Shown piece by piece: positions 8,303 through 16,780 of a stretch of DNA of 64,000 nucleotides; position 1 is the first letter of the stretch; each line of letters begins with the position of its first letter. Origin of the DNA: Mesorhizobium_K quangtriensis (GTDB lineage: Bacteria > Pseudomonadota > Alphaproteobacteria > Rhizobiales > Rhizobiaceae); assembly GCF_040081925.1 (NCBI RefSeq), contig NZ_JBEBMF010000003.1:124001-188000 (forward strand), given 5' to 3'. A program made the position numbers and the translations under genes. The notes beneath the pieces were generated by a model. It had not been told where the DNA came from. It did not search any database and was given only the letters and a program-made list of their open reading frames with translations.

Positions 8303-9199
8303 ATGAGTCTGGACTGGGACAAGCTACGCGTGTTTCACGCCGCGGCGGAGGCGGGGTCATTCACCCATGCCGCCGAGACGTTGCGCCTGTCCCAATCAGC
8401 GATTTCGCGGCAGGTCAGCGCGCTTGAGCACGATGTCGGTGTACCGCTCTTCCACCGGCATGCGCGCGGACTGGTGCTGACCGAGCAGGGCGAGATTCTG
8501 TTCCGCACGGCCCATGATGTCCTGATGAAGCTGGAGGCTGTGAAAAGCCGCCTCATGGAGACGAAGGACCGCCCTTCGGGCGTACTCCGGGTCACGACGA
8601 CGGTGGGCCTTGGGGCGGGCTGGCTGACGCAGCGCTTGCACGAGTTTACCGAGCTTTACCCTGAAATCAGCCTGCAGCTTATCCTCGCCAACGAGGAACT
8701 GGACCTAACCATGCGGCAGGCGGACTGCGCCTTGCGGTTGCGCCAGCCGCAGCAGCCGGACCTCATCCAGCGCCGGCTTTTCACGGTGCATTTCCACCTC
8801 TATGCCTCGCCGTCCTATCTGGTAAAGCACGGCAAGCCTGAATCCATAAATGATCTCAAGAACCACAAGATCGTCACCTTCGGCCTGCCTGTCCCGGTGC
8901 ACCTGAGCGAACTCAACTGGCTGGAAACGGTCGGCGACTTCGAAGGTGGGCAGCGTGTCCCGACTCTACAGATCAACGACCTCCTGTCGATCCGCCGGGC
9001 CGTGAAGACAGGCGTCGGCATAGCAATGCTGCCGGACTATCTGATCGAGAAGGATTCGGGACTGGTGCAGATTCTGCCCGAAACCGAAGTGCCATCGTTC
9101 GACACCTATTTCGCTTACCCTGAAGCGATGAAGGATCAGGCCAAGCTGCATGCATTCCGGGACTTCGTCATCGCCAAGGCGCGCAGCTGGTCCTACTAA
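8303..9199 (+). CDS. lsrB: LysR-type regulator LsrB/VtlR
   Basis: A 298-residue LysR-type regulator. The helix-turn-helix lies in residues 1-60 (FHAAAEAGSFTHAAETLRLS, QSAISRQVSALEHDVGVPLF), followed by a linker helix and a periplasmic-binding-protein-like effector domain from about residue 95. The position directly after trxB matches LsrB of S. meliloti and VtlR of Brucella. LsrB activates lrp3-lps LPS genes and redox functions, and VtlR activates abcR sRNA expression. Only one cysteine is visible (residue 142), which bears on the thiol-sensing proposed for LsrB. The identification rests on context and overall similarity read by eye. Confidence 0.85.
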   Translation: MSLDWDKLRVFHAAAEAGSFTHAAETLRLSQSAISRQVSALEHDVGVPLFHRHARGLVLTEQGEILFRTAHDVLMKLEAVKSRLMETKDRPSGVLRVTTTVGLGAGWLTQRLHEFTELYPEISLQLILANEELDLTMRQADCALRLRQPQQPDLIQRRLFTVHFHLYASPSYLVKHGKPESINDLKNHKIVTFGLPVPVHLSELNWLETVGDFEGGQRVPTLQINDLLSIRRAVKTGVGIAMLPDYLIEKDSGLVQILPETEVPSFDTYFAYPEAMKDQAKLHAFRDFVIAKARSWSY

Positions 9200-9246
9200 T
9201 TGATCCAGATTGTGGACCACAGACCTCTGCTTTTTGCATGGGAGCT

Positions 9247-9254
9247 TTGCACAA
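9247..9254. promoter_or_regulatory. Candidate LysR-regulator half-site upstream of the sRNA
   Basis: TTGCACAA, preceded by TGCATGGGAGC, is centred about 48 bp upstream of the inferred sRNA start, the usual place for a LysR activator. The same octamer (reverse complement) occurs at 7053-7060 upstream of trxB. This is inference from position and recurrence. Confidence 0.35.
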
Positions 9255-9298
9255 CCGTTGCTTGTTTCTTGGGCATGAAAAGCACATATATCAATCAT

Positions 9299-9411
9299 CT
9301 CACGGGCGCGTTCTCCTCCCATTAGCGTTCGTGAGTGTTCCCCTCTGGAGGTTTTGCCTTTACTGGCACTCCAACCAAACTCAGCCGGGTCAATTTGATC
9401 CGGCTTTTTTT
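9299..9411 (+). ncRNA. abcR: AbcR-like (alpha-r15 family) trans-acting small RNA
   Basis: A gene-free segment of about 113 bp right after lsrB. A -10-like TATATC lies at 9287-9292. A 9-bp stem with G-U pairs (9300-9308 with 9326-9334) presents the loop CGTTCTCCTCCCATTAG, an anti-Shine-Dalgarno sequence typical of AbcR RNAs. A second CU-rich stretch, GTTCCCCTCTGG, follows. The end is a strong intrinsic terminator: stem AGCCGGGTC / GATCCGGCT (9383-9405) and seven T. AbcR RNAs are Hfq-dependent repressors of ABC-transporter mRNAs in Rhizobiales and are activated by VtlR/LsrB. Only one copy is seen here, whereas Sinorhizobium and Agrobacterium carry tandem pairs. Confidence 0.75.
9383..9411 (+). 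terminator. Intrinsic terminator of the AbcR-like sRNA
   Basis: Stem AGCCGGGTC / GATCCGGCT with one G-U pair, loop AATTT, then TTTTTTT. It is the 3' end of the inferred sRNA. Confidence 0.85.
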
Positions 9412-9489
9412 GTGCCCGCAGTCAGCCGGTCTGCCTTAGCTGTAATCAACTTGGAGAATAGACTAACAAATAGGCATATTAAAGATCGC

Positions 9490-10455
9490 TCACATATAGA
9501 GCGTCGCCGGGTTCATGCCGGTGTAGAGTTGGGCAACTTCCGCCCCATAGCCGTTGAACAGCAAGGTTGGCACCATCTCTCCGGTGCCCAGTTCCCGTTC
9601 CATCGCCTGGCTCCAGCGCGGGTGGGGAACGTCTGGGTTCACATTTGCCCAGAAGCCATATTCGGAAGGCTGCAGCGCCTCCCACAGTCCTACGGGGCGC
9701 TCCTCGACGAAGGATATCTTGCGGATCGATTTGATCGACTTGAAGCCGTACTTCCAAGGCAGATGTAGCCTCAGCGGCGCGCCGTGCTGCTTCGCAACAG
9801 GCTTGTCATAGGCGCCAGTAACGATGAAGGCGAGGTCGTTTGCGGCCTCCTCGATCGTTACGCCCTCGATATAGGGCCAAGGATAGAGGAAGTTGCCCTG
9901 GCCGCTCGCCATGTCGGGGTCGAGGAAGGTTTCAAACCGGACATATTTCGCCGACGCCTGAGGCTTTGCCATCGCAACCAGCGATTTCAATGGAAACCCG
10001 GCCCATGGCACGGTCATCGACCATGCTTCGACGCAGCGGTGACGATAGAGGCGTGTCTCCAGCGGAATCTTGCGCACCAAGTCGTCGAAATCGATGGTGA
10101 ACGGCGCTTCCACAAACCCGTCTATCGCAACTTCCCAGGGCCGGATGACAAGGTTCTGCGCGTTGGCGGCAATATCCTTGCTGGTCCCGAATTCATAGAA
10201 ATTGTTGTAGTGGGCGTTGATCTCCTCCGGCGTAATCGGCCGGTCGAGCTTGTAAGCGTCGTTCTTTTTCGCCGGATAGAGGTCGGCGGTCGGATCGGCC
10301 TCCGCTGCACCGGCGACGCCTGTGCCCAGCGACAACGCTGTCGCCACGCCAAGTCCCATGCTTTTCAGGATCGAGCGGCGATTAAGGTATAAGGCCTCGG
10401 GCGTGGCAAAACGCTCGGCGATTTCCCAGGAATGACGGCGATGTATGGAGACCAT
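9490..10455 (-). CDS. msrP: Protein-methionine-sulfoxide reductase catalytic subunit MsrP (YedY)
   Basis: A 321-residue molybdopterin enzyme that repairs oxidised methionines of periplasmic proteins. A Tat signal with the twin arginine in LNRRSILKSMG (residues 24-34) is followed by a hydrophobic stretch. The molybdenum ligand is Cys141 in YRHRCVEAWSM. The C-terminal segments KYGFKSIKSIRKISF and PHPRWSQAMERELG are typical of YedY. ATG 10455 follows AAGGAG. The usual membrane haem partner MsrQ is not adjacent on either side. Location after lsrB/abcR is as in relatives. Confidence 0.92.
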   Translation of the reverse strand: MVSIHRRHSWEIAERFATPEALYLNRRSILKSMGLGVATALSLGTGVAGAAEADPTADLYPAKKNDAYKLDRPITPEEINAHYNNFYEFGTSKDIAANAQNLVIRPWEVAIDGFVEAPFTIDFDDLVRKIPLETRLYRHRCVEAWSMTVPWAGFPLKSLVAMAKPQASAKYVRFETFLDPDMASGQGNFLYPWPYIEGVTIEEAANDLAFIVTGAYDKPVAKQHGAPLRLHLPWKYGFKSIKSIRKISFVEERPVGLWEALQPSEYGFWANVNPDVPHPRWSQAMERELGTGEMVPTLLFNGYGAEVAQLYTGMNPATLYM

Positions 10456-10569
10456 TGGAATTGCTCCTTTTCCGCAGAAGATCGGCCTGATGAAGGGCGG
10501 GATCAATGGCCGCCCTTCATCAAATTCGCGTGCCGACCAGACTTGTTACGTCTGCGAAGCGGATTTGGT

Positions 10570-12627
10570 TCAGGCCGCCTTGCCTCCCGCCTGCTGGCTC
10601 ATGGCCTGATCCGCCAGCCGGCCGGTGAGTTCCGCCATGTGGTCGAACGTCGCCTTGTAGGTGGCGACGCCTGATGTCGCCGAGCGCAGCTCGATGATCA
10701 GGTCGCCGATCTCCGATTGCGGCATGGTCGCCTCGACGACATCCCATCCCGGCCAGCCCGGCCGGGCATCGAAGCCGAGGATTTGCCCGCGCCGCTGCGG
10801 CACCAGCGCGGTGATGCGCGCGGTCGCCTCTGAGGGGGTCGCGATCTCGACCTTCATGATCGGCTCCAGAAGCACGGGCGAACACTGCGCCATACCTTCC
10901 TTCATGCCGATGCGCGCGGCCATCTGGAACGCCATGTCGGAGGAATCGACGGCGTGATAGGAGCCGTCCGACAGGTTCACCGCTATGTCCACGATCGGAA
11001 AGCCCATCGGCCCCGACTTCAGGAAGTCGCGCACGCCGGCCTCAACCGACTGGATGTACTGCTTGGGCACGACGCCGCCGGTTATCGTGTCGGTGAACTG
11101 GAAGCCAGAGCCGCGCGGCAGCGGCTTGATCTCGAGCACGACATCGCCGAACTGCCCGTGGCCACCAGACTGCTTCTTGTGCCGGCCGCGCTGGACGACG
11201 CCTTTGCGGATCGTCTCGCGGTAGGGGACGACCGGCGGGCGCACGTCGATGGGAATCTGGTTCTTGCCTTCCAGCCGCTCTACGGTGACTCGAAGGTGCA
11301 TCTCGCCATGCCCGGATAGCACCGTTTCGCCGGAATCCTGGTTCTGCCGAAGCGTGAGCGAAGGGTCTTCCTCGGCGAGCCGCTGGATCGCCGCCGACAT
11401 CCTGACATCGTCCTTGCGTTCCTTGGGTCTCAGCGAGAAGGCATAAACCGGCTGCGGCGGATCGAGGTGGGCTAGTTGTTCCGTGCCACCCTTGGCGCTG
11501 GTCAGCGTCTGACCGGTCTTGACGCCGTCCAGCTTGCCGAGTGCGACCGTCTCGCCGGTCTTCGCCGAGCCAAGCTTGGTCTGGTCCTTGCCGAGGAGCC
11601 TGTAAATGCCCGAAATCCGGGCGCTTTCGCTGGACGACATCCAGAGTTCCGAGCCGTCATTAACGCTCCCGGACAGGATGCGCGACACCGAGAGCTTGCC
11701 GCCATGGGGCGTGTGGATGGTCTTCATCACCTGAACGATGGCTGCATCACCCTCCTTGACGCCAAGGCGCCGGGCGGTCGCGGCAACATCCGGCGCGTCG
11801 TGGCGGATCGCCTTAAGGAGCCTCAGCACGCCGTTGCCCTTTTCGGCCGTGCCGATCAGCACCGGCGTGACGAGGCCATCGCGCAGGTCGGCGGAGAGGT
11901 CGTCGAAGATCTCGTCGTGCGGCGGCTCCTTTTCCTCCAGAAGCTGTTCCATCAGGAGGTCGTCGTGGTCGGCCAGCGTCTCCAGCATCGAGAAGCGCGC
12001 CTCGATCTCGCGCGCCTTTTCGTCGGTCGGAATCTCGGCCACTTCGCTCTCCGCGAAGTCGCGCCAGACATAGGCGCGTTCGAGAGCCAGGTCGATCGAT
12101 CCGATGACGACGCCATCCCGGCGCAGGGGGATCTGGCGCAGCAGGAGGGGCGCATAGCTCGCCGGCTGCAAAAGCTTCAGCGCATCGCGCACGCCGGCGG
12201 CGGTCTTGTCGATCTTGTTGAGGAACAGGATGCGTGGCACGCCGAGATCGTCCAGCTTGCGCAGGATGAGTTGCAGGGCCGGGATCTTCTTTTCGTCGGC
12301 CTCTGCGACGACGACGGCGAGATCGGACGCCGCCAGCACCGCATCTGACTCGAAGGCAAATTCGACGGAGCCGGGACAATCGACGAAGGTCAGGCTGTCG
12401 CCCATGAAGTCGATCGTGGCAACCGACGCCTCCACGCTCATGGCATGGGCCTTGGCCTCGGGCGAATGATCGGAAACGGTGTTGCCGGACGAAACCGGGT
12501 TTTGGCGGGGAATGATGCCCGTTCGGGCGAGGATGGCTTCAAGAAGGGTGGTTTTTCCGCTGGCAAAGGGACCGACAATGGCGATGCACTTCGGTCCCGT
12601 GCGTCTTCCTCCGGCGCGATTTCCCAT
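10570..12627 (-). CDS. Elongation factor G-like GTPase (FusA2-type paralogue)
   Basis: A 685-residue protein with EF-G domain order: P-loop GPFASGKTTL near residue 22, FLNKIDKT as the NKXD element, then domains II-V (GHGEMHLRVTVERLEGKNQI; SGGHGQFGDVVLEIKPLPRG). It is shorter than canonical EF-G. The switch regions are atypical: the RGITI segment is replaced by AKAHAMSVEASVA and the DTPGH motif reads DCPGS, so the histidine that supports GTP hydrolysis is Ser. It is therefore probably not the main translocase. ATG 12627 follows GGAGG at good spacing; a GTG 15 bp upstream would destroy that spacing. Confidence 0.85.
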   Translation of the reverse strand: MGNRAGGRRTGPKCIAIVGPFASGKTTLLEAILARTGIIPRQNPVSSGNTVSDHSPEAKAHAMSVEASVATIDFMGDSLTFVDCPGSVEFAFESDAVLAASDLAVVVAEADEKKIPALQLILRKLDDLGVPRILFLNKIDKTAAGVRDALKLLQPASYAPLLLRQIPLRRDGVVIGSIDLALERAYVWRDFAESEVAEIPTDEKAREIEARFSMLETLADHDDLLMEQLLEEKEPPHDEIFDDLSADLRDGLVTPVLIGTAEKGNGVLRLLKAIRHDAPDVAATARRLGVKEGDAAIVQVMKTIHTPHGGKLSVSRILSGSVNDGSELWMSSSESARISGIYRLLGKDQTKLGSAKTGETVALGKLDGVKTGQTLTSAKGGTEQLAHLDPPQPVYAFSLRPKERKDDVRMSAAIQRLAEEDPSLTLRQNQDSGETVLSGHGEMHLRVTVERLEGKNQIPIDVRPPVVPYRETIRKGVVQRGRHKKQSGGHGQFGDVVLEIKPLPRGSGFQFTDTITGGVVPKQYIQSVEAGVRDFLKSGPMGFPIVDIAVNLSDGSYHAVDSSDMAFQMAARIGMKEGMAQCSPVLLEPIMKVEIATPSEATARITALVPQRRGQILGFDARPGWPGWDVVEATMPQSEIGDLIIELRSATSGVATYKATFDHMAELTGRLADQAMSQQAGGKAA

Positions 12628-12859
12628 GATGCTGGCCTCCACTCTGGCGTTGAGCGGCGGCCGGCCTTCGGCCGTCGCAGGGCGTTTCCAGGGAGCGGCG
12701 GCCGGTCTGCGACCGTCGCGGGCGGGGTCTTGTGCCTCCTGCCTGGGCTATCGTTCCACGGCTTTGCGTCGAGGGCAAGCGCTGTCATCCGGTAGTGATG
12801 GGTGCCGGCACGCTGAAAAGCGGCTATGCTGGCAGCAAAAGCCCCCGAGGAGCGCATCC

Positions 12860-13258
12860 ATGAAAATCATCCCCTGCGGCAGCGTCGCGACCGTTGTTCC
12901 GCCTGAAGCCTATTTCACGGGCCGGGTTTTGCAGCAGCCGGTCATCGAGGCGGACGCGCCGGCGCGGGTGCGCGCGTCGCTGGTGAGCTTCGAGCCGGGC
13001 GCACGGACCGCATGGCACACGCATCCGCTCGGCCAGACGTTGCAGGTCGTTTCGGGCGCAGGCCTCGCGCAGACCTGGGGCGGCCCGATCCGTGAGATAA
13101 AGGCAGGCGACGTGGTCTTCTTTCCGCCGGGCGAGAAGCACTGGCACGGCGCGGGGGCAAAGACCGCGATGACGCATTTGGCAATCCACGAAGCGCTCGA
13201 CGGCGTGCATGTCGAATGGTTGGAGAAGGTGACCGACGAGCAGTATTCGAGTGGCTGA
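12860..13258 (+). CDS. Cupin-domain protein, (R)-mandelonitrile lyase-like
   Basis: A 132-residue single-domain cupin. Metal-binding motif 1 is AWHTHPLGQTLQVVSGAG (around residues 49-66), and motif 2 is GDVVFFPPGEKHWHGA (about 84-99). These motifs and the ending TDEQYSSG closely resemble the small manganese cupins with hydroxynitrile-lyase activity (GtHNL type) and a wider family of uncharacterised carboxymuconolactone-operon cupins. The real substrate is unknown. ATG 12860 follows CGAGGAG. It is divergent from the EF-G-like gene and stands alone. Confidence 0.85.
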   Translation: MKIIPCGSVATVVPPEAYFTGRVLQQPVIEADAPARVRASLVSFEPGARTAWHTHPLGQTLQVVSGAGLAQTWGGPIREIKAGDVVFFPPGEKHWHGAGAKTAMTHLAIHEALDGVHVEWLEKVTDEQYSSG

Positions 13259-13261
13259 CGC

Positions 13262-14446
13262 CTATACGCGGTAGTCCATGACGGCCGCGACCCTGCGCCG
13301 GATCATCTTGCGCTGGTTCACCTCGAATTGCGGGCGCAGGTCCTCAGCCAGATCGCGTGCCCGGCGGGTCATCGCGGCGTCCTCATAGGCGTCGAGAACA
13401 ATCGAACGGAAGCCTTCGACGGTAATGTCTTGCCTGTCGATGGGACACATAACGCCCCGGCTGGCGGCGACCGAAGCATTGTATTGTTTCTCAAGATCGC
13501 GAGGAACGGCAACCTGGGGCAAGCCGGCTGCAAACCCGAGGCAGGTCATACCGTATTGAGCGGCGTTGACCAGAATACGGCTTCTCCTGGCAATGAGGGC
13601 GGGAGCCACCGGATCTGCTTCGACATGCACTCCGCGCCATATGAGCTCGGCCGCCAGGGCCAGGTCTATCTGCGGAACGAACAGCCTGACAGCCGGACCG
13701 AGAGTGCATATGGCCTCGACCAACTCGGGATTCTTCATGTCGTCGTTCGAGAAATAGACGAAAATTTCGTCGCCCTCGGCGGCCGGCTCGGTATCTCCGC
13801 CGAGCATTGGCGGTAGCGGGGGCCTGTCTCGAAAAGCCGAGTATGGGTCAAGGATGTCCAGCGAAAAGACGATCTGATCCGAGGACGCGTAGATTTCGGG
13901 CAGTCCCTTCAGTGGAGGCAGCCCGAACTCCGCGACAGCCGAATTGACGATCTGAACCGTCTCGGCCTCGTCATAGATGCAGGTGGAATACTGTGGCAGG
14001 AGAACCGGGAAACGGTCCATGTTCGGCGGCGGCGTCAGGTAGCCCGTGCTAATGGCGATGGAAGGGATTTCGAGGCCTCGCGCTGCCATCAGCGCGCAGG
14101 GTGCGCAATCGCCGATGACCAGCGATATCTCGCACTCGCGCATGACGCCCTGCCACCACGTTATGCTCTCGCGCAGGATCTCCGGCTGTCGAAAGCCGAC
14201 ATCCCCCAGGAATTCACCCCAGGTCGCCCGGCGCGGATTTCCCTGCGAAATGCGATAATCTTCCGACATCGGCAGCCACGGACCTTGCACCGGGGTGCAC
14301 AGTCCGGCCAGCACGTTGCCATGTGTCAGGTCGCAAAGGGCCGTGTCGAAAGTGAAGCGGTCGCTGAGAGCCTCGGCGACCGCTTTCAACGTCGTGACAT
14401 GGCCCATGCCCTCGCCATGTTCCCAGGCCAGAAGGGCGCCAAGCAT
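13262..14446 (-). CDS. UDP-glycosyltransferase-like protein (GT1/MGT style)
   Basis: A 394-residue protein with a GT-B layout. The N-terminus LLAWEHGEGMGHVTTLKAVA is a glycine-rich acceptor-side loop, and residues around 300-345 (ILVNAAQYGMTCLGFAAGLP, VAVPRDLEKQYNASV) correspond to the donor-binding region of macrolide/GT1-type glycosyltransferases. No signal peptide or membrane segment is seen, so it is probably cytoplasmic. The acceptor is unknown. It lies 21 bp downstream of the aspartate aminotransferase gene on the same strand and may share its transcript. It converges on the cupin gene. Confidence 0.7.
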   Translation of the reverse strand: MLGALLAWEHGEGMGHVTTLKAVAEALSDRFTFDTALCDLTHGNVLAGLCTPVQGPWLPMSEDYRISQGNPRRATWGEFLGDVGFRQPEILRESITWWQGVMRECEISLVIGDCAPCALMAARGLEIPSIAISTGYLTPPPNMDRFPVLLPQYSTCIYDEAETVQIVNSAVAEFGLPPLKGLPEIYASSDQIVFSLDILDPYSAFRDRPPLPPMLGGDTEPAAEGDEIFVYFSNDDMKNPELVEAICTLGPAVRLFVPQIDLALAAELIWRGVHVEADPVAPALIARRSRILVNAAQYGMTCLGFAAGLPQVAVPRDLEKQYNASVAASRGVMCPIDRQDITVEGFRSIVLDAYEDAAMTRRARDLAEDLRPQFEVNQRKMIRRRVAAVMDYRV

Positions 14447-14467
14447 TGTCAGGCGCCCTCGATCGCC

Positions 14468-15670
14468 TTAGCTCAGCGAGCCGGTGAAGCGCTGGATGCG
14501 CGTGCACGCCTCTTCCAGAAGCGTCTCCGAAGTCGCGTAGGAGATGCGGAAGTTGGGGCCGAGGCCGAAGGCCGTACCGAACACCACGGCCACGCCTTCT
14601 GCGTCCAGAAGTTCCGAAGCGAAGGTTTCGTCGCTGTCGATCACCTTGCCGGCGGCCGTCTTCTTGCCGATCAGCGCGGCGCAGGACGGGTAGACGTAGA
14701 AAGCGCCTTCCGGCGACGGGCAGGTGATGCCGCGCGCCTGGTTGAGCATCGACACGACGAGGTCGCGACGCGCCTGGAAGATCGCCTTGTTCTTCTGGAT
14801 GAAGTCCTGTGGCCCGTTCAGCGCCTCGACGGAAGCCCACTGCGAGATCGTGCAGGCGCCAGACGTCTGCTGGCCCTGAATCATGTCCATGGCCTTGATG
14901 AGCTTTACGTCGCCGGCGGCGTAGCCGATGCGCCAGCCGGTCATGGCATAGGCTTTCGACACGCCGTTCATGGTCAGCGTCCGCCCGTAGAGGTTTGGCT
15001 CCACCTCGGCGATCGTCTTGAAGACGAAATCGCCGTATGTCAGGTGTTCGTACATGTCGTCCGTCAGCACCCACACATGCGGATGCTTGAGGAGCACGTC
15101 GGCGAGCGCGCGTAGCTCGGCCTCGGTGTAGGCTGCGCCCGACGGGTTTGAAGGCGAGTTCATCAGCAGCCACTTGGTCTTCGGCGTGATCGCCTTTTCA
15201 AGTGCAGCTGCCGTGAGCTTGAAGCCGTTGTCGATGGTCGTCTGCGCGAAGACCGAAGTACCGCCGCAGATCGCCACCATTTCCGGGTAGCTGACCCAGT
15301 AGGGCGTGGGAATGATCACCTCGTCCCCGGGGTTAAGCGTCGCCATGAAGGCGTTGAAAAGAATCTGCTTTCCGCCGGTGCCGACGATCGTCTGCTCCGG
15401 CTTGTAGTCGAGATTGTTCTCGCGCTTGAACTTCTTCGCGATCGCCTCGCGCAGCGGCGCGATTCCCGAAACAGGTGGGTACTTCGTCTCGCCGCGACGG
15501 ATCGCGTCGATGGCGGCGTTCTTGATGTTGTCCGGCGTATCGAAATCCGGTTCGCCAGCGCCGAGGCCGATCACGTCGCGGCCAGCGTTTTTCAGCTCGC
15601 GCGCTTTCTGCGTGACCGCGATGGTCGCGGAAGGCTTAACGCGCGAAAGGGCATCGGCAAGAAAGGCCAT
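14468..15670 (-). CDS. Aspartate aminotransferase (PLP-dependent, class I, subgroup Ib)
   Basis: A 400-residue aminotransferase that interconverts aspartate and glutamate with their keto acids. Motifs: GLGAGEPDFDTPDNIK near the N-terminus, GGKQILFNAFMATLNPGDEV, the Asn/Asp cofactor contacts in NSPSNPSGA and LTDDMYEHL, and the PLP lysine in NGVSKAYAMTGWRIGY. The C-terminal arginine region is NFRISYATSETLLEEA. It matches the Rhizobiales AatA/AspC type, which may also accept prephenate. ATG 15670 gives the expected N-terminus MAFLADALSRVKPSATIAV. Confidence 0.93.
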   Translation of the reverse strand: MAFLADALSRVKPSATIAVTQKARELKNAGRDVIGLGAGEPDFDTPDNIKNAAIDAIRRGETKYPPVSGIAPLREAIAKKFKRENNLDYKPEQTIVGTGGKQILFNAFMATLNPGDEVIIPTPYWVSYPEMVAICGGTSVFAQTTIDNGFKLTAAALEKAITPKTKWLLMNSPSNPSGAAYTEAELRALADVLLKHPHVWVLTDDMYEHLTYGDFVFKTIAEVEPNLYGRTLTMNGVSKAYAMTGWRIGYAAGDVKLIKAMDMIQGQQTSGACTISQWASVEALNGPQDFIQKNKAIFQARRDLVVSMLNQARGITCPSPEGAFYVYPSCAALIGKKTAAGKVIDSDETFASELLDAEGVAVVFGTAFGLGPNFRISYATSETLLEEACTRIQRFTGSLS

Positions 15671-15878
15671 GACGGAAGAATTCTCCATTCGAGGGTGCTT
15701 ATGCGGCCTGTCGACCGCGGCGCATTCTTTGTCTTATCCGAGGCGGAATCGCAAGGGTTTCGCCGCCGAGGTGCGGAAAATGCGCCGGGACCGTCGATCT
15801 GCGGGTCATGTGTTAACGACCGGTAAAACCTTCCGTGTCCATAAGTAGATCGAAGCCCCGTGTGGAGTAATTCGTAAA

Positions 15879-16778
15879 GTGTCCGCCAGCATAGGTTCGC
15901 ATATCCTGCGCCAAGACGATGGTGCCTGGGCGGCAAGCTGGGCGCCATTTACCTTGAGAAGTGCTTTTCAGCCGATTTTCGCCTTTGAAAAGGGCAAGCT
16001 TTCCATCGTTGCATTCGAGGCGTTGCTGCGACCCTTCCGGAACGGCAAGCCTACTCCGCCCGTCGCGTTTCTGAGCGCGCTTCCCACGGCAGAGCGGATT
16101 CTCGTCGAAAACCTGTCCCACACGACGCACCTGCTGAACGCCGCTGCCCATCTGCCGGGCGATGTGGAGATTTTCGTCAATTTCGATCCTTCGATTTTCA
16201 TCGATCACGCAATTGCCGTGGCCGCCATACGCGAGTTGCGGACCACGCTCGCCAAGACCTCCATCGCGCCTCACCGTGTCGTATGCGAGCTTACGGAACG
16301 CGAAACGGTTTCCGAGGAGATCCTGTTTGCTCTGGTCGAGTCGTTGAGGGCGACCGGCTTCAGCATCGCTATAGATGACTACGGCACTGAAGAGTCCGAC
16401 ATCGCACGTGTACGGGGCCTGCGTCCCGACATCGTGAAATTCGATGGCGGTTGGGTATCCCGGCTGATGGCGTCGGCTCCCGGGATCGCGCTCTTGTCGA
16501 CCATGGTCTCGACCTTCGCGGAACAGGGTATCCGTACGCTCTTCGAAGGTATCGAGGAGAGTTGGCAGATCGAACTGGCCGAAAAGATAGGTGTTCAGAT
16601 GGTACAAGGGTTTGCGCTCGCGCGGCCCGAAATCGTCCCGACAGGCTTTGTCGCCCAGGCGACGGAAAATGCAGCCAAGTCGAGCCTCCGCAATACGCCG
16701 TCCCTCGTACTTGCACCACGATCCCAAACGGCGGCCGAACTGCGCCACACCAAGTCCTTCGGCCGCAGGACGTCCTGA
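15879..16778 (+). CDS. EAL-domain protein (c-di-GMP phosphodiesterase, probably active)
   Basis: A 299-residue cytoplasmic protein made almost wholly of one EAL domain. The signature motifs are present: EALLR, NFDPS, ELTERE, IDDYGTEESD, VKFDGG, EGIEE and QGFALARP. The metal-binding and catalytic residues expected of a phosphodiesterase hydrolysing cyclic-di-GMP to pGpG are therefore recognisable. No GGDEF or sensor domain is visible. The start is GTG 15879, with GGAG 13 bp upstream. A second EAL-like gene begins 3 bp after its stop, so the pair forms an operon. Confidence 0.85.
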   Translation: MSASIGSHILRQDDGAWAASWAPFTLRSAFQPIFAFEKGKLSIVAFEALLRPFRNGKPTPPVAFLSALPTAERILVENLSHTTHLLNAAAHLPGDVEIFVNFDPSIFIDHAIAVAAIRELRTTLAKTSIAPHRVVCELTERETVSEEILFALVESLRATGFSIAIDDYGTEESDIARVRGLRPDIVKFDGGWVSRLMASAPGIALLSTMVSTFAEQGIRTLFEGIEESWQIELAEKIGVQMVQGFALARPEIVPTGFVAQATENAAKSSLRNTPSLVLAPRSQTAAELRHTKSFGRRTS

Positions 16779-16780
16779 CC

